This document shows, one piece after another, positions 1-10,868 of a stretch of DNA of 64,000 bases. How positions within the stretch are numbered: the first letter of the stretch is position 1; the number at the start of each line of letters is the position of its first letter. The DNA is from Phytophthora colocasiae. Taxonomy: Eukaryota; Oomycota; Peronosporomycetes; Peronosporales; Peronosporaceae. Location: NCBI GenBank assembly GCA_018806915.1, contig JAGKQI010000100.1:1426001-1490000 (forward strand), written 5' to 3'. Position numbers and translations under genes: made by a program. Below the pieces are notes generated by a model. That model did no database searches and was not told the DNA's origin. It saw nothing but the letters and a program-made list of their open reading frames with translations.

Positions 1-233
1 AGGAGAAGCAGTTTGGGCAGAGACGAGCCTGTGCTCGAGTCCGCAGCGGCAGCGGCAGGTGCAGACTTAAGGGCAGAAGGCGGTGGAACAGGCTTGTTGC
101 TGGTCGGGGGCTTCCCCACGACAGGTGGCACCGCCTTGGGAGCAGCGGGGGCTTTCGGTGGCACGCTGAACGTGCGGGACTGCCCGGCGACGGCGCGCAT
201 GGCCGCGCGAGTCCGCGAGACCTGGCGCAGCAT
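1..233 (-). CDS. MIC60: MIC60/mitofilin, N-terminal part only (window edge)
   Basis: This is the start of a mitochondrial inner-membrane organising protein and runs off the left edge of the window. It is a near-identical copy of 50249-50481, the 5' end of the complete MIC60 gene. I place the start at the ATG whose complement is at 231-233; it opens an Arg/Ser/Ala-rich, acid-free stretch typical of a mitochondrial presequence. A longer frame exists only by using GTG. The rest of this copy would lie to the left of the window. The gene is divergent from the FHIT-like gene, as in the second copy. Confidence 0.8.
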   Translation of the reverse strand, partial: MLRQVSRTRAAMRAVAGQSRTFSVPPKAPAAPKAVPPVVGKPPTSNKPVPPPSALKSAPAAAAADSSTGSSLPKLLL

Positions 234-475
234 CTTCACGTCTTGTAGATATCGGGGCTTAACGAGCGGCTGAAAGGGGAAGAGCGGCTATATTTGCAGT
301 TTCAAAGTAGTAATTACAAATAAATACTTCTTAGAGAGAATGGTGCTACGCATTGGCTTCGGAGCGCTGCAGCGTGTGGCGTCAGAGCGGAATGTTCGCT
401 CGATCCTGTTTCACGTGACGCCCGAAATGGCGAAGAGAGCATTTCGGGATGAATCGCGTGCGGAAAAGGTAGACT
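234..475. promoter_or_regulatory. Divergent MIC60/FHIT intergenic region, copy 1
   Basis: This stretch of about 240 bp separates the divergent starts of MIC60 (minus) and the FHIT-like gene (plus) and must hold both promoters. It is AT-rich near 295-335. A short ATG-initiated frame at 346 is shifted relative to its counterpart in the second copy by one-base length differences, so I do not call it a gene. No clear TATA box or oomycete initiator motif stood out. Confidence 0.4.
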
Positions 476-1780
476 ATGGCGGTGTTTTTGGCTAAGGTAC
501 TTAAGAGAATTGTTGACACATTCGTCGTTGTAGGCGATCCTCGCGCTCAAGACGTAAGTGATGATGACAATTGAACTCAACGAGTGAAGGAGCTAAATGT
601 TATGGCAACGTGAAACCAGACACGGCTATCGACTGGGATTTATTGGGGAAGCCCATGCAAGCGATTCCAGTGTATTGAAACATTTCCATGTACTTCACGG
701 TGGTTTGAAAGTGAGCCTGCATTTACTGGGTGGACTGTTCACGTACTCACAATGGATGCCGAAACAGGGCAACACAGTGATGTATGAAACTGCGTCAAAG
801 GAATTGAGCGTTCCGCTGGATAGGACACTCCTGGTGACAGACCTGAAGCTGGAAAACTGTTCGGACAATGCCGTAATTTCAGTAACTCTGCCATCACTCT
901 CAGAGGATACTGAAGAACAGCCATTATTGGAGCAATTTGCAAGTGGTGAGTTGAATACTAGGCACCTTATGTATAGTGAGTGGGCTTTGTTCCCTTGCCG
1001 ATACTAACTGCCGTGCTTTGCTGTTCTTGGATTGACAGACTTGCTGAACTTCGACCAGTGCCTCGATCCTGCTGGCCGATGCTTTGGCCCTTTCCGTGTT
1101 TTGTTTTCTCAAGTGTTTTATGAATCTGCACTCTCGTTCGCACTGGTGAACCTTAAGCCGATTGTGCCAGGTTGACTTGGCTTCTTCTGCTTTCTGTGCA
1201 AGTAGTACGAATCTCACTCACAGTGTGAAATCCTGCAGGACATGTGCTGGTCGTTCCGAAACGACCTGTTGATCGGTTTGAAATGCTTGACGCGGACGAA
1301 GTGAGCGATTTATGGATCTCTGCTCAGGTACGTCGGTACTGTAGTCACTATGCACATCTAGTGCTTACCACTAACGCTGTGCCTTCTGTAGCTTGTTGGC
1401 AAGAAAGTTGAGAAGTACTATAACTCGTCTTCACTCACATTCGCGATCCAGGTACGGCAATAGCGCCAACCTTCCTATTCATCTCAGGCTCAGCTTTATC
1501 TATGCAGGACGGCAAGGAATCTGGCCAGACAGTGCAGCATGTCCACATCCATGTCATCCCACGGATTGCCCAAGACTTCGAGTGCAATGACGACATTTAC
1601 ACAGTGGTTAGTGCTTTATTATATGCTCCCCTTGCGGTCGATCATGGAATTAATCTGCTACTCTGCTGTCAGATCGAAAAGCACGAGCGAGGGCTTCACG
1701 TCGACAACGAAACACGAACAGCTCGTTCCGAAGCAGACATGGCTGCTGAAGCCACACAGCTCCGTTTGCTCTTCTCATAG
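476..1780 (+). CDS. FHIT: FHIT-like HIT-domain hydrolase, intact 8-exon copy
   Basis: A diadenosine polyphosphate hydrolase of the Fhit branch. I model exons 476-553, 620-776, 841-945, 1039-1170, 1239-1327, 1392-1451, 1508-1606 and 1673-1780: 828 nt, 275 residues, all introns GT-AG and 56-93 bp long. The last five exons give a full Fhit protein, with FGPF near the start of the domain, the VNLKPIVPGHVLV strand, QDG, and the histidine triad in HVHIHVIP; MAAEA near the C-terminus also matches Fhit. The first three exons add about 108 residues that I do not recognise; a weak resemblance to the start of a DENN domain is possible. The exon 2 frame is supported because the TTT/TTC difference from copy 2 is silent in it. 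The donor of intron 2 (GTGATG) is the least certain site. Confidence 0.8.
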
Positions 1781-1943
1781 CTACAGTATAACGTATGAAG
1801 TCAAGCCATCACAGCAACTGGGGTAGTCATCGTTGAAGTTGTTTTGACCAATCATAAAGCTTCGAAATCACTCTCAATAGTAGCCCACTGAGTTTGCTCA
1901 TCACACTAAAGGGAGGTCACTCGCAGTTTTACCCGCGTTGTCG

Positions 1944-4900
1944 ATGACCATCACTCCGGTTGCCGCATCAGGGGAAGCGTGGGGGCTCGCGTGTAAGCGC
2001 TGCGACGCCCTCGTGGCGCGTCACTCGCAGCTCTCGTTCCTCTTGGAGAACGCCACGGCTGTGCACCTGATCCTGGACAAGACGCTGCTGCATGACGAGC
2101 AACTTCAATCCCAAGACGAGAGTGATGGTTGGCGCGTGTACAGCCACGCGGGTGTTGACCCGGAGCTTCAATTTACTAAGATCCGCACTACCAACGCGTA
2201 CAAGCGTCAGCGTCTTCCGTTTGAGCTTTGCTGTATCAATTGCGAGAAGAAGATTGCCTCGGAGGGGTTTATTGACGACCTCCCGGGCGAATCGCTGCTG
2301 CTGCTGGACTCAAAGGCTTGTTCCTGCGTGATGGACAGGAAGCTGCAGTATGGGATGGCTGGAGGCACGACAGCCAGGAAGTGGGGAGTTATTCTACGAC
2401 AATTGCAGGAGATGAGGCTACCTCTGAAGATCCAGACGGTCAAGGAGCTCAACAGCGGTGGAACGAGGGAGATTAAGCAGAAGAGTGACGTCATGCCGGT
2501 TGTCCACCCTACGGAAGCGACGATTCGTAGCCACTTTAGCCCGAAAGCGAGGATGTCAAAGCTGAGACAGTACCAGGTGGAGTTGACCCTCTCAGCGATG
2601 CTGGAAAACACCATTGTGTATCTTCCCACTGGCTGTGGCAAGACGTTGGTGGCTATTAAAGTGATGGAGGAGATGAAGCACCTGAACGCGAATAAGTTGG
2701 TGGTCTTCTTTGTTCCGACTGGCCCGTTGGTCTCGCAACAAGCTGGTTATATTCGGCGAGAGTCAAGCTTCAAAGTGGCTGAGTTTTCGGGGCAGCATGG
2801 ACGCACTAACGCAGCAATGAGCGACCCAATCACTGTCGACGGCAACTTCAATGCTGTGGTGGTGACAATTTCAGTTTTTTTCTGAACTTGTTATTTCATG
2901 GGCTCACGAAAATCACAGATTACAGTGTGATGGTATTCGATGAAGCACATCATGCGACTGGGAAGCATCCATACTGCGAACTTCTGCAAGAGCTGTCCAA
3001 GATTGATCTACGTGCTCGACCGCACATTCTTGCATTGACGGCTTCGCCATTTGGGGAAGCAGTACGTGAAACGTCGGGTCAGAATGCTCTGGACAAACTT
3101 GCTAAAGCATTTAATGCTGTAGTTAACGCTCCCACGATTGCTGTTGAAGATCTGGAGGCAAGTTTTATCCCAAAGGAGGCACAATGGGTTACTGTGACAG
3201 AGGATGTGTCTGAACGAAAACTCCGGGAAGGTATCAAGCGGTACATCGAGTCGTTCTACGCGGAGATCACAAGACTTATGAACGGGCAAGTGATGCCATT
3301 TGAGACGAACTATGATACCAACGATATGGAGTTGTCACAGTTCCTTGCGAAGTTGCGACTGCTACGATTTAAAGCCGAGAAACTAGCTAACGCGGACGTC
3401 GAGATGACTGGAGTCCAGAAGAGCAAACGTGTATTGTCTGAGCTAGAGCTTATCCTTAAGCATCTGCAAAAAGTGGCTTCAAGTTTTTACAGTTTGAGTA
3501 TTCACGGCGCTGGAATCGTTGCGGAGTCATTGCGTCGAATTTTCAGCGATTTGGAGACAGCGGAATCCACCAAGGGGACACGCACATTTGCCCTTATTGA
3601 GACGGCGTATCGCGCTAGCATGGGCCCAGCATTGATGAACTTTCCTATCGAAACATTTACTGGAGGTGACATTTCAAGCCGCGTACATCTGGTAGCAGAG
3701 TGCATTCGGAAGGCAAACTTTGATTATAACTCGCGCGCAATTGTGTTTGTTCGACGTCGTAAGACTGCGATTATCCTGGCCAAAGCGATGGGATCGTTGG
3801 AAATACTGCGTGAGCTCAACCCCACGCGTTTTGTCGGACACAATTCGTATGAAGGCATGTCTTGGGAAGAAGAGCAGCGACCGACGTTGGACCGCTTTCG
3901 ACAGGGACGCATCCGTCTTTTAGTGGCTACTAATGTGCTTGAGGAAGGTCTTGACGTGCCGGAATGTTCACTTGTTATTCAATTCGACGGGGTTATTGGC
4001 GTGACGAGCCTTATTCAAAGTCGTGGTCGTGCGCGCCACCGTGATAGCAGTTTTATCATCTTCTGCTCTGCGGTGGGAAAGGAGCGCAACCAACGACTTG
4101 TGGAAAACGAGAAGCGGCTCGTATTGATAGCAAACATGACAGCCTCGAGATTGGAATCCAAAGCAACAGTAAGAAAGTTGATGGATAGTTACCCAGAAGA
4201 TGTCCCTGTGCATTCTCCGGCTCCTGCAAGCAAAGACGTGACGGCATTGACCGCTCGAGCAACATTTGACGCAAAGGCTGATAAGGTGTATAACATCGTT
4301 CTCGGTGGTGTTTTTATTGATGCTGACCGACAGTTGCAGACGATGATCTTGGAAAGGGTGAGTGAGTTCGCCTCAGTCAGGATGGCAGACGAACACAATG
4401 GATTATGTACAGTTGCGGCATCTCCTGACGACAGTATTTATCTGTCGTATAATTTGTTGTGCTCCAGAGTCGAGTTCTTTACTCAGCAGCAGCAATCGTT
4501 CTGGATGCGCTTTGAAAGTGATGATATGGAGAGTGCAGCGAGTGGGAAAATGGCAGAGGCCATTGCTGATGTCGAACTCCGGCGTGGACTAATGACCCTG
4601 ACGGTACTTTTATGGAGCTTGAGAGTTTGGGCAGGCCAGGTGTCTTGGAGTTGACAACAAATGCGTTGGCAGCGTCTATCGGACACCTTGATGTGGAATT
4701 TGATATGCGATCACTGTGTGATCCGTTGGTATGGTTTGATTTGACTTCTTCGGATCGAAATGGTGCGTCTCTGTATCTGTCCTTTCGCCTGCCTCCGTCG
4801 TATTACGTCGAAGACGAGCGCGAGTGTAAGATCTGCCAGTCGCAGGCGCTCGTTTATCGGCTAATAGTGCCTCCTTCGGATGATCTAATGGTCCACCTTT

Positions 4901-7818
4901 GGAATCTCCGTGCCTTCTTTTCAAAACTTGGGGTTGAAGTTCGTGAGACGAAGATCCCAACGTCACAGGTGGAAAAAGTGCCCCCTACAAAACTGCGTTT
5001 CCCGTTGCCAGTGGCTTATGCTCTCCAGTGTTTTCTCTCAGACTGCAGTTATTTCACGAACGGATTCCTTTCAGGCGAATTTTATGATATGCTGGCTGAG
5101 CTTGACCCGGAGGTTCAAGAGAAGGCGCTGCTCTCGTTTCGCCCACACCCGAGTGACACCAGTATCGTAGACCAATTTTCATTATATCTGAAAGAAGAAC
5201 GGCCCATGCTTGAGGGAATATGTGCCAGCCCGCCTTTAAGCCCAGGATCCATCGTTTACAAAGTCATTGTAACCCCGTCACGAATTGTGTACTGTCCACC
5301 GGATCCAGCACCCGGCAATCGCGTGTTTCGGCACTGGGGATCTGAAAACTTTATGTACGTTTATTTTCGAGATGACAACATGGAGCGCTTGGACTACACG
5401 TCTAGACGAATTTTGAGACGCGTTCGAAACGTTTTAAGGAATGGCATTGAGATTCCTCACGTAGAAGGTCGACTGAAGTTTCATTTCCTTGGGTGCTCTT
5501 TAAGCCAGGTGCGTAACAGCAGCGCAATTTTTCACGCTTCTCGACCGACACGAAATTGCACGTGGATTGAGACCTCTCGCAGTTAGAGTCTCCAGCTAAG
5601 TACCTGAAGCGTCTGGGCCAAGCGTTCTCTTCGACAAAAGAAACATTTAACGTTAGCCAAAGTGTTCTTGACAACCCAGTGAATGACATTGAGAACGACC
5701 AGTACGTGTTTACGGACGGGTGTGGTGAAATTTCTTCAGTTGGAGCAAATAGTATTGCTAAGGAGCTTCGACTCCCTTACACCCCATCAGCTTTCCAGAT
5801 TCGTCTTGGAGGCGCGAAGGGCGTTTTGGTGGTATCTAACATTGGCAATCCAACAAGTCGCGAGGAAGGAATTGTGCTCCGTAAAAGCATGTCAAAGTTC
5901 GCATCCAACCACACCATGCTTGAAATCGTTGCGTGTGCCGGTAAATCGGAAGCGTATCTTACTCGCCAAAGTGTGCTCATCCTGAATGACCTTGGGATAA
6001 GTGAAGATGTCTTCATGGAGATGCAAGAGGATTTTTTGAGCGATCTCAGTTCTCTTATTGCGTCTGATGATGGCGCATATTTTGAGCTAAAGGCGGTCCT
6101 CCCCCCAGACGTAATAATGCGAGTCGACACACTTGTTCGCAAATTGGGTGTGAAAGTTTTGGTTGATGATTATTTGTCGTCACTGGCGAGGACAATCTAC
6201 CATTATCGCCTGGCCAACACGGTAATGCGAGCCAGAATTCCAGTTGCAAAAGGGCGTACTTTGATGGGTGTAGCAGATTTCACTGGGACATTGGAGTACG
6301 GGAAGTGTTTGTTCAATATTCCGTGACTGATGAGGAAACTGGAATCGATAGCTATGCCACTTTGGATGGAATTGATGTTGCTGTTCATCGAAGTCCGTGC
6401 CACCACCCTGGTGACATCCGTGTTTTGCGCTGCAGAGCAGATGTGCCACCAGAACTGAGTCAAGTGAAGGATTGCATTGTCTTTCCTTCTCGGGGTAAGC
6501 GGCCTCATCCCGACGAATGCACAGGCGGAGATTTGGACGGTGATATGTTTGTCGTCATTTGGGACAAACGGCTGATCCCGTCGAGGGCACAAGTCCACGA
6601 ACCGATGGCATTTGACGAAGATGCTGGAGGTGATACCAGTCCCCGCGGAGGTGAATATCACCAGTCAACTGATGATGAAGGACTGGTTGATTTTTACGTT
6701 CACTCCATCCAGGATGATATCCTTGGTATTGCATCTAATGCCCATCTTGCTCTGTGTGATTCATCAGCTGATGGATGTTTTGACGAGAACGCAAAGATTC
6801 TAGCACGCATTTGCTCAAAACAAGTTGATAGTCTTCGAGCTGAGAAGGATCTGGAGATAGTGCGCAAGTATGCGCCGAAGAGTTACCCAGACTTCATGCA
6901 AAACAAGGACAAGCCTTCATACATCTCGAAGAAAATTCTGGGCAAGATGTTTCGACGGTGCCAGGCCATTTTTGACACGACGATGATGAAGGGTGTGAGC
7001 CATATGCCTATTCGTGACGACCATTTCCTGACTCTCGGGTATGATGACTACATTGATCAGGCTGAAATGCTTTATCGTCAGTACAAGTTGCGTGTGAGAG
7101 CTTTGTTGCTCATGTCGGGAGCTGAAAGCGAGGCAGAGCTTGCGACAGGTATGATTGTGGAGATTAAAAATGAGTACAAGGCTGATTATTTCCGCTTTGG
7201 AGAACAGTGCAAGGATGCGTTTTACGCCCTTCAAGGTTCATTCCGAGCCCAGTTCAACAGTGATACGTCCACATTTGCACCTGGTGAAGAGCTAAAACTT
7301 GCTGCAGCCTGTTATTTTGTTGCTCACAACGACTCTCATGCGTCAACGCGTTGTCTAAGCTTTCCGTGGATTGTCATGGATTTGTTAACGACCATCAAGG
7401 CCAACAGTGTCGGGTCTACGTATTACAAGCTGTGGACACCTGTACGGTTATCCGCATATGATGGAACCATTCCGAAGCTACAGTTGTGTATGTTGGCCGA
7501 GATTGCTACCAATACGCAAGAGCTGTTGGCAGACCTGTTCGACCGCCTGATGGCGGTGAATTCATTGCGTGCTGAGATGCCTGCCAATCTGAAGAAGAAG
7601 GAGCTGGATCTCATTTTGTTCGGTTCGTCGGGACTGCTAACATTTGAAAAGCAGTCCGACCTGGATGTGATGGTTCGTTGTACGTCTTCACGAGGTTCAC
7701 TGAAGGCCATTGCGAAAGCGATAGAAGGATCACACGGCAACATTGATCTGAAAGACACCATCCGCGTACCCCTCCTGTCCTTTTCGTTTCAACAGTGGTC
7801 TATCGAGATGTGTATGTT
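1944..7818 (+). pseudogene. RDR1: Helicase-RdRP-nucleotidyltransferase (RDR), copy 1: truncated and frameshifted
   Basis: The first copy of the fused RNA-silencing polymerase. The ATG at 1944 opens a good frame: Cys pairs (CKRC, CINC), then helicase motif I PTGCGKT. It shifts frame near 2868-2880 (two extra bases relative to copy 2), near 4593 (CCC against CCCC), several times at 5525-5575, and near 6300 (GGG against GGGG). DEAH, LTAS, the ATNVLEEGLDV and QSRGRARH helicase motifs, the RdRP DLDGD motif and the nucleotidyltransferase GSSG/SDLD motif are all readable in the pieces. Similarity to copy 2 stops abruptly at 7818, just after the third acidic strand of the nucleotidyltransferase, so the PAP-associated domain and C-terminal tail are missing. 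Copy 1 lacks the Mutator-like insertion and preserves the uninterrupted helicase sequence across that site. Confidence 0.85.
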
Positions 7819-8188
7819 AAGATCGTCGCAGACCTCACATACAAAAACCTAGTCAAAGCCAGTGGCCAGGAGCCGCCCAAACACGTCAGCACCCAGAGAC
7901 GGGGCGATTACGAATGCGTGGTGCTGGTGCGCCGTGTTGCGCGCGGCGCCCTTTTCAACTCTTTCCGCTTTTTGCGGCCAAGGGCGCAGGTGCCCTAGGA
8001 AGAGCTCGCGAGGCGGAGCGCTGCCAGTGCCAGACGACAACATGGCCAGGCCGAGCATTACAGTCACAGGGGGATGCATCGCTTCGTCTACGGCTACGTC
8101 GACACTGGAAACTCTACAGTGAACAGCTATCAGGTCGCAGGTTGGAGGGGGAGGACAGAGCTGCACACTGAGCAGTCCAGAGCGAACT
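7819..8188. repeat. Patchwork breakpoint junction between RDR copy 1 and inverted MIC60
   Basis: This joins the broken RDR gene to an inverted MIC60 fragment. Bases 7819-7850 are the exact reverse complement of 43074-43105. Bases 7851-7882 have no source I could find in the window. Bases 7883-8188 are a direct copy of 41845-42138, with a few substitutions and a small indel near 8134. No gene is supported; frames on both strands are short and do not look conserved. Confidence 0.75.
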
Positions 8189-9056
8189 GCTGCTTGCCCG
8201 CGAGCTGCGTTTGCAACAGGAACTCCTCTCTCGTCAGTCTCGTGAGGAGATGAAAACTCTCAAGAAGCAGTACACGGACGATCTGGCGCGCAACGTGAGG
8301 CAGCAGCGTGCGAGCTTGTTGTCGGGGCTGCAACGTACTTTCGCCCGCGAAAGCAAGGCCATTGAGGAGCGCTACGCCCAGCAGATGAAGGAAGCGACAG
8401 AGAAGATGCAAAAGACGCTGGCTGATGAGCGCGAGAAGCGGGTACAGGAGCTGGAAAACTACCGTGCCGAGCTGCGCGCGCTAGGCACGGTTCTGGACAG
8501 CTCTTCGACGTACGAGGCCTTTAGCCACCGCGTGCACAAGGCTTCTATGGCGGCGTTAGCATTGTCGGACCGCGTGGAGGCTGCGGCTCCACTTCGCAGC
8601 GAGATCCGTGCTCTTCGTGAGGCGGCGAGAAACGACCCGTTCATTGAAGTGGCTGTCAAGTCGCTGCCTCAAGAGGTGATCGAGCAAGGTGCACCATCCG
8701 TGGGCCAACTTCAAGAGCGCTTTAAGGTGGTGAAGTCTGTCGGCCATCGCGCGGCTCTGGTGCCGGAGAACAGCGGCATTATCGGCCAGGCATTTGGCAC
8801 TGCGCTGTCACTGCTCATGATCCCTCCCGGAGGCCCAGTGGAAGGCACGGACACAGACGCCGTGCTGTCCCGCGCTGAATTCGCTCTGAAGGCTGGCGAC
8901 ATCGAGAAGGCTATCGTGGCGATGAAGGGCTTATCTGGTCTTCCTGCTCAGGTTTCTGCAGGACTGATCGCTGCTGCGGAGTCTCGGTTGGCTGTGGAGC
9001 AGACGGCTAAGGTGGTCAAGGCGCACGTGGCGCTGCTGGCGGCAAGCTGTTCCTAA
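8189..9056 (+). pseudogene. MIC60: MIC60 C-terminal fragment, inverted copy
   Basis: An inverted copy of the last part of MIC60 (48296-49165 on the minus strand). It encodes the end of the coiled coil and the whole mitofilin signature domain, to a stop at 9054-9056. No start codon, presequence or membrane segment is present, so it cannot make a functional protein by itself. Compared with the full gene it has several substitutions and, near 8960, a one-base shift that changes the frame only briefly. It begins at a breakpoint with CTGC microhomology. Confidence 0.85.
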
Positions 9057-9384
9057 GCACAAAAATGGGAACTAGGAACCAGCAAACGGTACTTTGCGTG
9101 TTTGATAAAGAAGACAACGAGTAAGCAAGAATGACATTAGAGCTCACCACACGTGGGAGTTCACCGCATTTTGATTCGAATGGAGTTGCGGTGCAAGTTG
9201 ATGTGCTGTTGATGTTGTTGGTTGCGAGCCGGTATACTTTGGGGTCCAAGTCTTTGCGGAGGCACTAACACAAAATGATGCTGCTGAGGCGTGTGGAGTA
9301 TTTACATGCACTTTATATTGATCAATACAAGCTATCCTCCCGCTAGGGCTACAGTATATGACTAGAGACTACTGCGTCGCAACT
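9057..9384. other. Inverted copy of the CPSII-MIC60 intergenic region
   Basis: Reverse-complement copy of about 47978-48295, the spacer between the convergent 3' ends of CPSII and MIC60. It has no gene and ends at the TA target site of the 4.6-kb transposon. It probably carries 3' untranslated and polyadenylation sequence. Confidence 0.7.
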
Positions 9385-9386
9385 TA

Positions 9387-9565
9387 CACTCCGCGACAAA
9401 TTAATCCGGCCACCCCTACTTTTGGCCGCTACTCAGTCAATTTTTATGGTATCGGGTTGCTGTTTGAGTATGATCTGTCTGATGTATGACAGAGCCCAGG
9501 ACTTGTGTTAACAACCGCAGTTTTGCGGTTTGAAGCATACCTCACATACAACAAACTGAAAAGCA
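9387..9565 (+). repeat. Left 179-bp terminal inverted repeat
   Basis: Matches the reverse complement of 13835-14013 almost perfectly, with a T/C difference at the centre. It contains a short palindrome around AACCGCAGTTTTGCGGTTTG. Confidence 0.9.
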
Positions 9566-10272
9566 CATCCGTCCCAACTTCCGGCCACCTATCACCATAC
9601 AAATTGTCATATAGCTGTATCACAATGATAGTTGCATTTGTGATTTTGTTCGTCCAACCGTCCACAGCGGCGGTGCCACCGCCGGTGGGGAGCGCGTGGC
9701 AGCTTGGTGCTGAGGACAGTTTGCAATTAGGCCGTGGTATGGCACTGTGGCTGAGAGATGAAGAGCGGGGAGCATTTGCGGGTTGAGAGAAGGCGGCCTA
9801 CTATTCGGACAATTGCGAAAAAGCTGCGTTCTCGTGACGCTATCGAGCGTACGCTCAGGCTTGATGGAAAGCAACACTACTGACATGACGTGCGTCGTCC
9901 CGCACGAACGACGGTCATACGACAGAATGGAGGGGTTCTGGTAATGATTTAGAGACTTCTTCGACGAGCAGGGCTCGATTGGCCTGCACGATCCCCGATC
10001 TAAGCCCGATAGAAAACTTGTGGGCACCTGATGGCTCGGAAAGTTTATCCCAATGGACGCCAGTATGGATCTGCGCCGCAGCGGTTTTAGATGCTTGAAC
10101 TATTGAAGTGTCGACACTTGAGAAGCTCATTGAGTCCATGACGCGACGCTGCATCGAGGTGATCGAGAATAAAGGAGCGAAACTCACTACTAATACACAA
10201 ATAGAGCTATCATTGTGATACAACTATATGACAATTTGTATGGTGATAGGTGGCCGGAAGTTGGGACGGATG
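9566..10272 (+). mobile_element. Tc1/mariner-type deletion derivative
   Basis: A 707-bp element with 66-bp inverted repeats (9566-9631 and 10207-10272, one mismatch) starting CATCCGTCCCAACTTCCGG. TA follows the right end and CA precedes the left, consistent with a decayed TA duplication. Near 9970-10012, allowing for frameshifts, the plus strand reads DWPARSPDLSPIENLW, the signature around the second catalytic Asp of Tc1/mariner transposases. The rest of the transposase is missing or decayed. It sits exactly at the inner edge of the outer element's left repeat. Confidence 0.75.
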
Positions 10273-10868
10273 TAGCGCCTTCCTTACGAAATGAAAGGGT
10301 AGGGGTCGAGTAACTACTTGGGTTCTGTATAGTTACCCTAACCCTAATGCATGTCCTGTGTGAGAGGAAAACGAAGCTACTCTGATGTATTTGAGGTTTG
10401 TATTGATGAACGATCGGAAGTACTTCCGCAGGCCAAAACAACAAAACAATGCAAAACTAGTTTACATAGCCAATCAGCACTCAAGATTCATTTTTCACAG
10501 ACAAAGAAAGTCATTTTTGCAAGAAAAATCCGATCAAATTTTAGAGACACCAAAATGGTATTTATGGAGACTAGGTGTGTTAGGAAATGTAACAAGACCA
10601 AAAGCAAAGTACGATGACAAGACTACAACTACTAAACAAGACCAAAGGTACCATGACAAGAAAAATTATACTATGCCTTATATGGTAACCTTATGCATAG
10701 GCGTCTTTTGACTGGATTAAGCGGCGTTTTCTATCCATCCGTATATATCGTGCCAGCGTGTCGATAGTAAGTACATTTGCAGACCGTCTCTGGGCAACTT
10801 TAAACCAGTGAGTGGTGAAATAGGCTGCATACTTTGCAAGTATGTCCTCATGCGCATCCTGTGGGCTT
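10273..10868. other. Gene-poor AT-rich stretch beside the Crypton
   Basis: AT-rich, with short frames that do not look like genes. Near 10600-10660 it holds degenerate copies, in opposite orientation, of the repeat at 12607-12686 (GTACGATGACAAG, GGTACCATGACAAG), probably the subterminal sequence of the Crypton. Two and a half CCCTAA units occur at 10333-10348. Confidence 0.45.

Noticed and set aside
597..1007. 136-codon single frame as a separate gene before FHIT
   Set aside because: Splitting it by two GT-AG introns of 64-66 bp gives a frame that joins the HIT exons exactly and makes the T/C difference silent.
7883..8188. The 306-bp repeat as a structured non-coding RNA gene
   Set aside because: GC-rich palindromic bits exist, but there is no recognisable RNA family and only two copies, explained by the rearrangement.
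10333..10348. CCCTAA repeats as an interstitial telomere
   Set aside because: Only about two and a half units in an AT-rich stretch; this can occur by chance.
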